A DNA stretch of 64,000 nt from Bradyrhizobium sp. LLZ17. Its GTDB lineage: Bacteria; Pseudomonadota; Alphaproteobacteria; Rhizobiales; Xanthobacteraceae. The translations under genes and the position numbers were made by a program. Under the pieces are notes generated by a model. It searched no databases. It was not told the origin of the DNA and worked only from the letters and a program-made list of their open reading frames with translations. This document shows positions 53,950 to 62,217 of this stretch, piece after piece (position 1 is the stretch's first letter; every line of letters begins with the position of its first letter). Location of the stretch: contig NZ_CP165734.1 in the NCBI RefSeq assembly GCF_041200145.1, forward strand, positions 2,666,001 to 2,730,000, read 5' to 3'.

Positions 53950-56730
53950 ATGGCCATCACGTTTTCGCGATTGACGCCCATGAGACTGACGCTGCTGTCT
54001 GGAGCGGTCAGGCCGCTCGCTTACACCGGGCGCACCACGCTCTACGATCCACACGTAGATGCGGAGTTTGACTATTCGCACCTTAAGGGCGACTACGCAT
54101 GCGGCGGCATCATCGTGCCCGAGGGGCATCCACCCACGTTCAAAGATCTTAGCGTTTACGCCGCCAGCCTCGACGCCGCCGAACGGGCAAAAATCCGAAC
54201 CCCGCTGAACGAGAGAGAACGGCTGCCTCAGGTCGGACTGGCGTTGGTTGTGGCGCTTCCGCCGACTGACGAGCTGTGGCTGCCCGAAGCCGCCGAGCTG
54301 ATGCGGAGGATCGTCACCGCCCCCCCGAGAGCGAACGAAGTGGCGATCCACTGGGCGATCCACGAGGCCCTCATCAATCGTCACGGGCACGGGTGGTATG
54401 CGCTTCGGTCGTTCGACGCAGCAGGCAATCCGGGCCCCAAGCTCCGTGATTTCATAGTCCATCACCGATCCACCGCGCTCGGCGCCGACATCGTCGAGGG
54501 CGTGGACTGGCCGCAGCTGTCCTGGGAAGTTCAGCAGACCTTTTTCGAGGAGCTCGGCCTCGATCTCGTGGTCGACCCGATCGCGCCGGTGCCCGGCACG
54601 CATTATGCGCCAGTGGTGTACGTGAACGGAACGATCCACAACGAGCGAGCGAGGCAGCGGGTGGTCCGCGCGCGCGAAAGGGCCCATGCGGCGAATGTGC
54701 AAGCCATCACCCAGAAAAGTCCGGCGGAGCTCGTCGAAACGCTGCTGCGAGGCCGATCCACCATTCGCACTTTGGAGGTCGAACGGCTTTGCACCCGATT
54801 CTTCGACCATCCCGCGGACAGGGCCGCCAATGTCGAGCGCATCCTGACGAACGACGACGTCGTAAGCCTGGCGAACACCGCCGCGGAGGCCCCCCGCTTT
54901 CTGACAACGCGGCGAGTCCATGCCCTGATGAAGCGGGCCACCGATCTGGTCGACAATTCGAGCGAAGATCAGATCGCGACTGTTTCGGCCGCGGATCGCA
55001 CCTCTCTCGTCCGAGAGATCGCCGAGCACTATTACGCCCACAATCATTCCGACCGGCCGCTGATCCTCGGCCATGCCCTCTCGGACTGCCAAGATGTGGC
55101 GCTCGCGCTCGACGAGCCGGATACGCCCGTCGTCGGCACCATCGACATGGCGGTGACCGGACCCGAGGATTTGCTCGCGATCGGCCGTGAGCGGGACCTT
55201 GCCCTTCGTCCGGGGCGGCTGGTCATCGTTCCTCGCGCTGATCGCATCGATGATCAGTGCCTGGCCCGTCTCTTACTGGAAGCGAACGAACGCAAGGCTC
55301 AACTTATCCTCGGTCATGACCAGCGCAGCTCCCATGGCGTGGTCCATCGGCACCTCGCTGCCTATGTCGCGGATCGGACAGGGGCGGCCTCTGCGCGGTA
55401 CAGTCGAAATGACATCGAACTTCTGCTGCGGGCTGGCCTAGTTCGCCGGGCAATCGAGGCAATGGCCGAATGCGGTCTCGTGTCGTTCGACGTATTCCCC
55501 AATCATGGCCCCGACGATCCGTCGCTGTTTGTGGCCTGCCAAGACCGGTGCCGCATCAAGGAGCTGGCCGACACGATCCGAGAAGAACGCGTCCGCACGA
55601 AAGCTATCGAGCCTCCCGAGGAACTCACGACGCTGCGTGGAACGCTCAGCTTGTCAGTCGGCGAATGGATCGTGACCACGGAAGCCTGCGAACATCCCCG
55701 CCTTCAGGCCGGCGAGTTCGCAAGAATCGTCGCCATCGATCGGTCGAACAGCACGATCGAGATCATGCACGACACCGAAATCGAGCGGATCAATCTCGAG
55801 GCGTTTGCGGCCATCAGATCGGCCACCACAATCACAATCAGAGAGGCACGTCGCCTTCCCGCCGATATGAGGCTCGCCGTCGAGCTCACCGATTCCCGCC
55901 GCACCTGGGCTGCCTTGCTCCTCCCTGCCGGGCGACCTGCGCATACGCGGTTGTATGTCGATCCGGCACTGGCGCGGTCAGCCGAGGAACTGACCGATAT
56001 CGCGCGTCGATCCCTGCCAGGAGCTCTGCCGCACCAGCACGAAATGAGGCCTGCTCCCGACGCTGAGATCAGCAAGAACCCGCTGCCGATCGAAGCCGAA
56101 AACCCGTTCGAGCCGGAGCCCCTCCCTGAGCCCGTCGCTGCCATGCCCGCGCCGCCTCCACCCGTTCACCTTGAAGAAAGGCGCAGCACGAACGCTTCCC
56201 CCGCGATCAGCAAGGACTTGCCGCTGATCGAAGCCGAAGACGCGTTGGAGCCGGAGCCGTTCCCGGAGCCAGTCGCTGCGACGCCCACGCCGCCGCCACC
56301 CATCCACCTCGAAGAGAGGGTCCGCGGCACGATCGCCTCCAACATCCACGCACGCGAGGGCTACCGTCTGCTTTACCAACAGGTCGGGCCTCATAACCGA
56401 AATCGCCGCCCGAACGCTGCGCGCATCCTGGACCTGTGCACGAGCGATTTGACCGTCGCTCTCGTGCACTTCCTCGCAGAGCTCGAACCTACGCGAGATC
56501 GTGGAGAATTCGACAACTACGACATGCCTCCTGAGCTAACTGAACACGATCCTACCCGATGGACCTTGATCCAGATCCAGAACGCGAAATACGATCTGCA
56601 AACCATGGCACTCCCCGGATCGAATTGGGGATTTCGGCCGCCGTTCAAATTCCCCGTTCGGGAGAACTTCTTGCGGCTCTTCGAGAACGGCGAGATGTCA
56701 ACGGACGAAATACAGGCGCTTGCGATATGA
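53950..56730 (+). CDS. TraA/MobL-like relaxase-helicase relative lacking visible ATPase motifs
   Basis: 926 residues. The first 160 fit a MobA/MobL (Ti-type TraA) relaxase: a vestige of the RSAVAxAAYRSG and DYxxKxGV motifs (AVRPLAYTGRTTLYDP, FDYSHLKGDY, GGIIVPEGHP), then a His cluster HWAIHEA and NRHGHGWY (His134, 138, 145, 147). The RecD-like part aligns loosely, but no Walker A GxGKS/T is found and the Walker B position reads VIVPRAD. A Pro/Glu-rich linker with a duplicated block (residues about 707-790) leads to a C-terminal helical domain. It may no longer mobilise DNA. Confidence 0.55.
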   Translation: MAITFSRLTPMRLTLLSGAVRPLAYTGRTTLYDPHVDAEFDYSHLKGDYACGGIIVPEGHPPTFKDLSVYAASLDAAERAKIRTPLNERERLPQVGLALVVALPPTDELWLPEAAELMRRIVTAPPRANEVAIHWAIHEALINRHGHGWYALRSFDAAGNPGPKLRDFIVHHRSTALGADIVEGVDWPQLSWEVQQTFFEELGLDLVVDPIAPVPGTHYAPVVYVNGTIHNERARQRVVRARERAHAANVQAITQKSPAELVETLLRGRSTIRTLEVERLCTRFFDHPADRAANVERILTNDDVVSLANTAAEAPRFLTTRRVHALMKRATDLVDNSSEDQIATVSAADRTSLVREIAEHYYAHNHSDRPLILGHALSDCQDVALALDEPDTPVVGTIDMAVTGPEDLLAIGRERDLALRPGRLVIVPRADRIDDQCLARLLLEANERKAQLILGHDQRSSHGVVHRHLAAYVADRTGAASARYSRNDIELLLRAGLVRRAIEAMAECGLVSFDVFPNHGPDDPSLFVACQDRCRIKELADTIREERVRTKAIEPPEELTTLRGTLSLSVGEWIVTTEACEHPRLQAGEFARIVAIDRSNSTIEIMHDTEIERINLEAFAAIRSATTITIREARRLPADMRLAVELTDSRRTWAALLLPAGRPAHTRLYVDPALARSAEELTDIARRSLPGALPHQHEMRPAPDAEISKNPLPIEAENPFEPEPLPEPVAAMPAPPPPVHLEERRSTNASPAISKDLPLIEAEDALEPEPFPEPVAATPTPPPPIHLEERVRGTIASNIHAREGYRLLYQQVGPHNRNRRPNAARILDLCTSDLTVALVHFLAELEPTRDRGEFDNYDMPPELTEHDPTRWTLIQIQNAKYDLQTMALPGSNWGFRPPFKFPVRENFLRLFENGEMSTDEIQALAI
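56068..56319 (+). repeat. Tandem 138-base duplication within the relaxase-like gene
   Basis: Copies begin at 56068 and 56206 (offset 138 bases, 46 codons), each opening with ISK, followed by a run like PLPIEAENPFEPEPLPEP and ending in HLEER. They differ at many silent and a few coding positions, so the duplication is not recent. It forms a Pro/Glu-rich linker. Confidence 0.75.
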
Positions 56731-56739
56731 AGTCCAAGA

Positions 56740-56988
56740 TTGCCTCTTAGGGCGGCGCCCCTCTCGCTCCTGCTCGCCGGCGAATACATCAACGCGTCCC
56801 GGGTGCAGCGGGCCCTCCTCTACAGCGCCGGCATCCTCAGGCCCCGCCTCGCGACCGCCGATCACGGCGCACTCGAGACCTTCGCGCCAGAGGACCTGGA
56901 CGCCTTCCTGGCGCGCCTGTTCGACGGCGCCGGCCCCGTGGCGGTCGCCAGCATGTCAATCGGCACCGAACTCGGCCCGTTGAAGTAG
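56740..56988 (+). pseudogene. Small fragment, possible end of a TniQ- or HTH-like protein
   Basis: 82 residues from a TTG, with no proper start or RBS. The stretch LLAGEYINASRVQRALLYSA and the later FAPEDLDAFLARLF resemble the C-terminal target-recognition part of TniQ-type proteins or an excisionase-like HTH. It directly follows the relaxase-like gene. The identity is uncertain; it looks like a broken accessory gene. Confidence 0.35.
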
Positions 56989-57030
56989 CGGCGGCAATTC
57001 CTTGTCGCAGCTGACCGAATTTGCGTCGAA

Positions 57031-57064
57031 GTGGGGTCCCGATCGGCGCCGATCGGGACCCCAC
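57031..57064. repeat. Perfect 34-base palindrome
   Basis: GTGGGGTCCCGATCGGC is followed directly by its exact reverse complement, with no loop. It lies 43 bases after the fragment above. Such a site could be a terminator core, a recombination or resolution site, or the residue of an IS end; no T-run follows. Confidence 0.85.
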
Positions 57065-57224
57065 CCCAACGTGGCTTTTCTAATTTCGTTCAGACGGATA
57101 CTGCCGGTACTTGAAGCGACGTGACCCCGGCGCCGATTCACACTTCGTGACCCTATCAGAGAGCTGTCTCCCATTTGCGTCCCGCTGGTTCCAGATTTCG
57201 GTTCCAGGGGGCGGCTTGCTTTTT

Positions 57225-57308
57225 TTTCGTTATAAAGAAAAACAATCGAAATATTTCGTTTTAGCGAAAGTGGAGTTGACACTCTTCTGGCATTTCGTTA
57301 TAAAGAAA
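57225..57308. promoter_or_regulatory. Three HipB-type operators over a near-consensus promoter
   Basis: Sites TTTCGTTATAAAGAAA (57225 and 57293) and TTTCGTTTTAGCGAAA (57254) are 16-base inverted repeats. TTGACA at 57276 and TATAAA at 57299 (17-base spacing) form a strong promoter, and its -10 lies inside the third operator. The region is far more AT-rich than its surroundings. HipBA pairs are typically autorepressed in this way. Confidence 0.75.
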
Positions 57309-57328
57309 AAAATATTGAGATTTTCGAT

Positions 57329-57688
57329 ATGTCGAAAGACTCCACCAGAAAGCGTCTGGGCTCGCAACTAAGCGCTGCGCGTCGCGAACGCAAATGGCGC
57401 CTGCAGGACTTCGCTCAGCGCACCGGCCGAAATCCGGCAAGGCTCAGCGAAATGGAAACGGGTTCTGCCAACAGCTCGATCGACATGCTGACCGACGCCG
57501 GTGAGACACTGGGCATGTCGCTGATCTACGTGCCGACCGAGCGTCTCGAGGAGGTCATGAAAATGATCGGGCAGCCGACGGCGTCGCCGACGGCAGGCAG
57601 TCCTATGCCGTCGGTCTACGATGAGGTGTTCGTCGACGACAGCGTGGACGCCGACGAGGAGAAGCCGTCTCATGCGGGTCCTAAATAA
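57329..57688 (+). CDS. hipB: HipB-type antitoxin, Xre-family HTH
   Basis: 119 residues with an N-terminal Xre helix-turn-helix (LGSQLSAARRERKWRLQDFA, then NPARLSEMETGSANSSIDML). The C-terminus is an acidic tail (VDDSVDADEEK) likely to contact the partner kinase. It starts 18 bases downstream of the third operator and overlaps hipA by 17 bases. It should repress the promoter upstream and neutralise HipA. Confidence 0.85.
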   Translation: MSKDSTRKRLGSQLSAARRERKWRLQDFAQRTGRNPARLSEMETGSANSSIDMLTDAGETLGMSLIYVPTERLEEVMKMIGQPTASPTAGSPMPSVYDEVFVDDSVDADEEKPSHAGPK

Positions 57689-59006
57689 GCCAGCGACGCT
57701 CGGCATCTACCTGAGGCCGACGCCGGATCGCCGGACGCGGGTGGGCGCGCTCCACCGCGATCCGGAGGGCGCCATGTCCTTCGTCGTAGACCAGTCCTAC
57801 ATCGCGCTCGGCCCTGGCCGCCCCGTCTGCAGTCTCGCTTGGAAAAGCGCGGACTTGGCGGAGGACGGCCCGAAGGGGACGAAGGCGCGGTTGTTGAACC
57901 GCGGCGACAAGATCAGCAATGCCGGGCAGGCGCCGATCTTCTTCGAGAATCTGCTGCCGGAAGGTGCGCTGCTGGAGCTCATTCAGAGGGAGTTCGGCGT
58001 CGGCGCATTCGACAGCTTCGACGTTCTACGTCGGCTAGGGCACGATCTGCCGGGCGCAGTGCTGGCCGTGCCGGAGACCGGCGGGGAGCCACCTCCGCCC
58101 GTCCGGATGCAACAGGATACGACCGCCGGCAAAATCACGTTTTCGCTGGCAGGCGTCCAGTTGAAGTTCTCAATGAAGCTCAACAACAGGGGCGCGATCA
58201 CGTTGCCGATGGAGGACGCTGCGGGCGACGTTATTCTCAAGACGCCGAGCGAGAAGTATCCCCTGCTGACTGAATGCGAGTTCGCAGCGATGACACTTGC
58301 GCGCGCCGCCGGGGTGGAAACCGCGGAAATCCGTCTGGTGCCCAACCGCGAAGTCCACGACGTCGATCCGAAATATCTGATGGGCGGCGAACATTGCCTT
58401 GTGGTCACGCGGTTCGACCGCGGTCCGGGCGGGACGCGGATCCATATGGAGGACTTTGCCCAGGTCGTCGGTGTCGTCCACGACCTGAAGTACGACGCCA
58501 ACCAGACGATGCTCGCGAGGTTGGTGACCAGGTTCGTCCCGGGACGCGGCCAGGCCTTGCAGGCAGTACGGCGGATCGTAAACGATGTGATGATCGGCAA
58601 CTCCGACAGTCACCTCAAGAACTGGTCGTTCAGCTTCCCGGACGAGGTCAACGTAGTCTTGTCGCCTGCTTACGACATCGTTCCGATGTTCTATCTCGGC
58701 GATGACGAGATGGCCCTGGAATTCGCCGGCAGCAAGGATCCGCAGCTCGTCGACCTCAAAAGCTTCGAGCGCTTGGCGAAATATTCGGGCATCGAGTTTT
58801 CCGCCGTGAAGCGAGAAGTGCGGCACACCGTCGAGACGATCCTCGACGTATGGCCCGGCATGCTGCCGAATCTGCCGATGCCGGCCGATTTCGCCCGCCG
58901 GCTGACGACGCGCTGGGAAAATCTCGGCCTGACGCAGGAAATCCGCCCTACCATGACTGCCGGTCACAACTCTGGAGGAGGGGTGATCCCGCACCCGTCG
59001 GCATGA
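57672..59006 (+). CDS. hipA: HipA-type serine/threonine kinase toxin
   Basis: 444 residues. The HipA N-terminal domain (HRDPEGAMSFVVDQSYI, FFENLLPEGALLELI) and kinase domain are complete: catalytic Asp312 in GNSDSHLKNWSF with Asn317, metal-binding Asp335 in SPAYDIVPM. The autophosphorylation loop FSLAGVQLKF (Ser158) corresponds to the SIAGAQEKT loop of E. coli HipA. Such kinases phosphorylate glutamyl- or related tRNA synthetases and stop growth. ATG at 57672 overlaps hipB. Probably functional. Confidence 0.88.
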   Translation: MRVLNKPATLGIYLRPTPDRRTRVGALHRDPEGAMSFVVDQSYIALGPGRPVCSLAWKSADLAEDGPKGTKARLLNRGDKISNAGQAPIFFENLLPEGALLELIQREFGVGAFDSFDVLRRLGHDLPGAVLAVPETGGEPPPPVRMQQDTTAGKITFSLAGVQLKFSMKLNNRGAITLPMEDAAGDVILKTPSEKYPLLTECEFAAMTLARAAGVETAEIRLVPNREVHDVDPKYLMGGEHCLVVTRFDRGPGGTRIHMEDFAQVVGVVHDLKYDANQTMLARLVTRFVPGRGQALQAVRRIVNDVMIGNSDSHLKNWSFSFPDEVNVVLSPAYDIVPMFYLGDDEMALEFAGSKDPQLVDLKSFERLAKYSGIEFSAVKREVRHTVETILDVWPGMLPNLPMPADFARRLTTRWENLGLTQEIRPTMTAGHNSGGGVIPHPSA

Positions 59007-60096
59007 AGCGCTGATCCTTTTTTGTCCAGCAGCAGCACCACCGGCAGCAAGCTGACCGGCATCATGCCCGGCCCCGCACGATGATCGGCATGCCGATGTT
59101 GGTGCAGATGCTGACAGTTCGGCAACGAGAGCCTGCCGGGCGCGCGGCTCGGCCTCGATAGCCGGCAAGGGTTCTTCCTGCGCTCGAGAGAGATCCGGCG
59201 CGTCAAGCCGAGAGCGGGTGGAAGAGAAAGTGGGACTCTCCTCCCCGATGCCGCGAATGCGCGAAAACCGCCGAAAAACAAGGATTCCTGAAAAGCCCGG
59301 TCGGATTTGTGACCACCGCTGTGTACCACTTATCCGGCCGATACGGCCGTCAATCTCGGTCATTTTCGAGCAATCCTACGGCAGCCCACTGCATGGAGGA
59401 CAATGGGAGTGGAGATGGGTAGTACGATCTAGGAAGCTCTCGATCGCCAACAAGACAGGGTCAGCTGACCTCTCGAGAGCAGACCATCAGAGCGTGCTCG
59501 GCAGAGGTCAGCTATGGGCCAAAGCACAAAGTCGCTGCGCTCCAGCCCGCTGCGCGGGAGCAGGAGCCTAGAGGCCGGCAGCCGGTTGAGAGGACAGCGA
59601 TAGCGAGGTGGCAAGGTCAACACGATCAACCAGCGTAGTGTTGGCGTGCATCACATGATCGCGTGCGGGTCAGCATCTTCATGCGGCCAGCCACATCATC
59701 GGCCGTACTGATAAAAAAATGCCTTGACGAAAGCGCCAACCAGTTTGCTGGAATGTGCCGTCTATATTTCGGCTTCGCAAGAAATTGATTCACGCCATGT
59801 CGCTGGACATCGATCGACCGACTAATCGCGCAGTGGTTGTCGGATGTGCTATTTCTGCCACGCGCAACTCTTTGAAATTCCACATGTCGCAAACATTAAA
59901 AATACTCTTGTGCAACACTCATGCCGAAACGCGGAAGTTGTGGAAGCGGTCTGCCGGTGTGCAGCCTCTCGTCAGATATTGCACGTCGCCTCGTGCGCGC
60001 GTCGCGCTTTCCATCGAAAGCGGCGCCGGCATTAAATCCTCATAGCGCCCGCTGTTTAGCCGGTGCCCAACTTCCCGCGACTTCGTGCCTTGGCGC
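59007..60096. other. 1.1 kb without a supported gene
   Basis: No frame shows a start, RBS and protein-like composition together. The stretch after hipA looks like intergenic or decayed accessory DNA. It ends near a 15-base-pair hairpin at 60097. No integrase, attachment site or tRNA was found. Confidence 0.5.
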
Positions 60097-60152
60097 TTTT
60101 TGGACGCCGGCCAGTAGAGCGCGGGTCTTTCATTGTTGCCGGCGTCCAAAAA
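60097..60152. repeat. Long hairpin with 15-base-pair perfect stem
   Basis: TTTTTGGACGCCGGC (60097) pairs fully with GCCGGCGTCCAAAAA (60138) around a 26-base loop. It begins 38 bases past the Ada-like gene's stop, so it may end that transcript, although the T/A runs belong to the stem. It could also be a miniature inverted-repeat element. Confidence 0.7.
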
Positions 60153-60189
60153 CCAGCACAGTAGCCGACCAAGGTTGGGATGCCCGATC

Positions 60190-60759
60190 TCAGCCTAATA
60201 CCCTGCTGCGGTGGCGAATGCTGGAGGGCGAGCGTCCATAGAGTTCCTGCAACACGGCGTTGAATCGGCGCACGCTGCCAAAGCCAGCTCGGTAGGCGAT
60301 CTGGGCCAATGGCTCAGTCGTCTCGTCAAGTAGTCGCTTCGCCCGCTGTACACGCCTGGTCTTCGCGACCTGTTGGGGGCTGGCCCCGACGTACCGCTCG
60401 AACAGACGCGCAAGGTGGCGCGAGCTTACCCCGAGCCGATCGGCCAATGCGGCAACCGAACCGCCATCCAACGCGCCGCCATCGATCAATTTCAGGGCCC
60501 GCGCGACTGTCGAACGCGTGCCATTCCAGGCAGCACAGAAGGGCGCGGTCTCCGGACGGCAACGCAGGCAAGGCCGGTATCCCGCAGCCTCGGCGGCCGC
60601 CGCAGTTCGATAGTAGGCCACGTTACGGGTCAACGGCTGCTTCACAGGGCAAACTGGGCGGCAGTAAATCCCCGTGGTCTTCACTGCCGTGTAGAAACGG
60701 CCGTCATAGCGCGGATCGCGCTGCAAGCGCGCGGTGTTGCAAACCTCAAAACTGAGCAT
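60190..60759 (-). CDS. Ada-type methyl-phosphotriester sensor and AraC regulator (AdaA-like)
   Basis: 189 residues. The Ada zinc domain has four Cys (Cys33, Cys37, Cys64, Cys67) in the TTGIYCRPVC and RPCLRCRPE blocks; Cys33 should accept methyl groups from phosphotriesters. An AraC helix-turn-helix domain (VAALADRLGVSSRHLARLF, then IAYRAGFGSVRRFNAVLQ) follows. There is no methyltransferase or AlkA glycosylase domain, so it is a stand-alone regulator like B. subtilis AdaA, or a shortened AdaA-AlkA fusion. A controlled repair gene is not adjacent. Confidence 0.85.
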   Translation of the reverse strand: MLSFEVCNTARLQRDPRYDGRFYTAVKTTGIYCRPVCPVKQPLTRNVAYYRTAAAAEAAGYRPCLRCRPETAPFCAAWNGTRSTVARALKLIDGGALDGGSVAALADRLGVSSRHLARLFERYVGASPQQVAKTRRVQRAKRLLDETTEPLAQIAYRAGFGSVRRFNAVLQELYGRSPSSIRHRSRVLG

Positions 60760-60891
60760 GACTCATCTTACCGCAGGGCGTGGCCAGAATAACAGCCCTG
60801 AGATGATCAGGTCCGATTCCGGCCAGCGATGTCGCTGCGCCCTTCTTATAGAGAAGGTCCAGATTCGCTGAGCACTTGGAGAAGCAAAAAA

Positions 60892-61311
60892 ATGAACAGC
60901 ACGAATCCTAAAGAGGTCGTGAGCAATGCTTGGAAGACTTTCAAAAGCCGTGATGCGAGGCTAATCGCGGAGCTGTTTACTCCCGATGCCGAATGGATCG
61001 CGCCGGCCGGAAATGCCACGGCAGTCGCTCTCAAGCACACCGACCACATGATTGGAGCGGACCAAATCGCAAACTTTATTGCCTCGGAAATGCATCATCT
61101 GTTCTCGAACGTCGACATCTCGTTTCTCGGCATTCATGGCGATGGTGATACTGTGGTCGTCGAGGAGCGAATGCGAGCCACTCTCCCTGGAGGCAAGCCC
61201 TACGAGAATGACTATTGCTTCGCTTTTGTCCTTTCGGGCGAGCGGATCAAGCTGGTTCGCGAATACATGGACACCCGAAAGGGCTGGCAGATGATTTTCG
61301 AGCCACATTAA
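60892..61311 (+). CDS. NTF2-like (SnoaL-type) protein
   Basis: 139 residues of the cystatin-like NTF2 fold: an N-terminal helix (VVSNAWKTFKSRDARLIAEL), then FTPDAEWIAP, and alternating strands ending VREYMDTRKGWQM. Often these proteins are small hydrolases, isomerases or polyketide cyclases, or just ligand-binding. ATG at 60892 has GGAGA upstream. Divergent from the Ada-like gene; nothing links them. Confidence 0.8.
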   Translation: MNSTNPKEVVSNAWKTFKSRDARLIAELFTPDAEWIAPAGNATAVALKHTDHMIGADQIANFIASEMHHLFSNVDISFLGIHGDGDTVVVEERMRATLPGGKPYENDYCFAFVLSGERIKLVREYMDTRKGWQMIFEPH

Positions 61312-61322
61312 AAGGCTGCTTT

Positions 61323-61384
61323 GGGTCAAAATGCGAAGAACTGAACCTGAGCAAATCTGGTCCGCCATGCCTCGGTGAGCGGAC
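61323..61384. repeat. Dispersed 62-base repeat, copy 2
   Basis: Same sequence as 32579-32640 in the same orientation, with about five differences. It lies 12 bases after the NTF2-like gene stop. The rest of 61385-61586 has no supported gene. Confidence 0.75.
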
Positions 61385-61586
61385 GTCGCGGAGGGGCGCG
61401 GGAAGCTGCCGAGCCTCCTGCGCTTAGTCGCCGATGCGCTGCTTGGGTCGACTTCCGATTGGCATTGGCCGGCAGCGCTCTGCTCCTCAAAAATTCCGCT
61501 TCGCACATGCCGCATGCTTTAACATGCCTGAATCCCAAGCCAGCAAAACCGGGCTAGGATCGAGTTTTCCCTTTGGGGGCAACCGC

Positions 61587-61772
61587 ATGTTCGACACGGA
61601 AACTACCGCGCTTTTGCGCGCGGTCCTGGACAAAGTCTGCGAAAGCGTTTCGCACCGCGACATCGAGGCGCGGAAGATCCTGGAGGCCGCCACGATAGGC
61701 GAGGTTTCGGTCGATGGCCTCAAGCAAGTCGGCCGCGACGCCCTGTCCCGCGCACCCACGATGTGGCGCTGA
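61587..61772 (+). CDS. Small hypothetical protein
   Basis: 61 residues, helical, no membrane segment (FDTETTALLRAVLDKVCESV). GGGGGC precedes ATG 61587. It is 16 bases upstream of the next gene and may be cotranscribed. I do not recognise a family, but its codon use matches the neighbours. Confidence 0.55.
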   Translation: MFDTETTALLRAVLDKVCESVSHRDIEARKILEAATIGEVSVDGLKQVGRDALSRAPTMWR

Positions 61773-61788
61773 TTGATCCGGAGGGGGC

Positions 61789-62211
61789 GTGAACTTCCAG
61801 GTGACGGTCCTCAAGATCCTGGTGAGCTATCCGGACGGCTTCGCCGTCATGGAGGACCTCAAGCGCGACATGGCTATCCTTGCAACCAGTGGCCGCGATT
61901 GGGCGGACCGGACCAAGCGCCTCGCCGCACGCGTGCCCGATCTCGACATCTTTTCCCATGGGCTGGTCGAACGCATTAGCGGCGGATGGCAGATCACTGC
62001 CAAGGGACGGGCGGTGCTCGAGTTCATGGAAGCCCCGTCCGCTGCGACCGAACCGATCCAGGCGCCTTTGCTCGAGGAGGCTCCGGCTGCGATAGTCGCT
62101 GCGACCCAGGTTCCTCCGCTGCGGCAGCCCCCTGACCGAGCCAAGCGGCGGCGCGAGCGTCGCGAACGGCTGCGCGAGGCGCGCGAACGAGCGAGGGCGA
62201 ACGCCTCCTGA
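61789..62211 (+). CDS. Hypothetical protein with basic coiled-coil tail
   Basis: 140 residues from a GTG preceded by GGAGGGGGC. The first 75 residues look like a small winged-helix domain (VTVLKILVSYPDGFAVMEDL, then GLVERISGGWQITAKGRAVL). The C-terminus is Pro-rich then strongly basic and helical (RRRERRERLREARERARA). A nucleic-acid-binding role is possible. Convergent with the MOSC gene, six bases apart. Confidence 0.6.
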   Translation: MNFQVTVLKILVSYPDGFAVMEDLKRDMAILATSGRDWADRTKRLAARVPDLDIFSHGLVERISGGWQITAKGRAVLEFMEAPSAATEPIQAPLLEEAPAAIVAATQVPPLRQPPDRAKRRRERRERLREARERARANAS

Positions 62212-62217
62212 AGTGTC

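Noticed and set aside
53899..55092. 397-codon open frame antisense to the relaxase-like gene
   Set aside because: The plus-strand frame shows relaxase-like motifs and continues well beyond; the antisense one has none.
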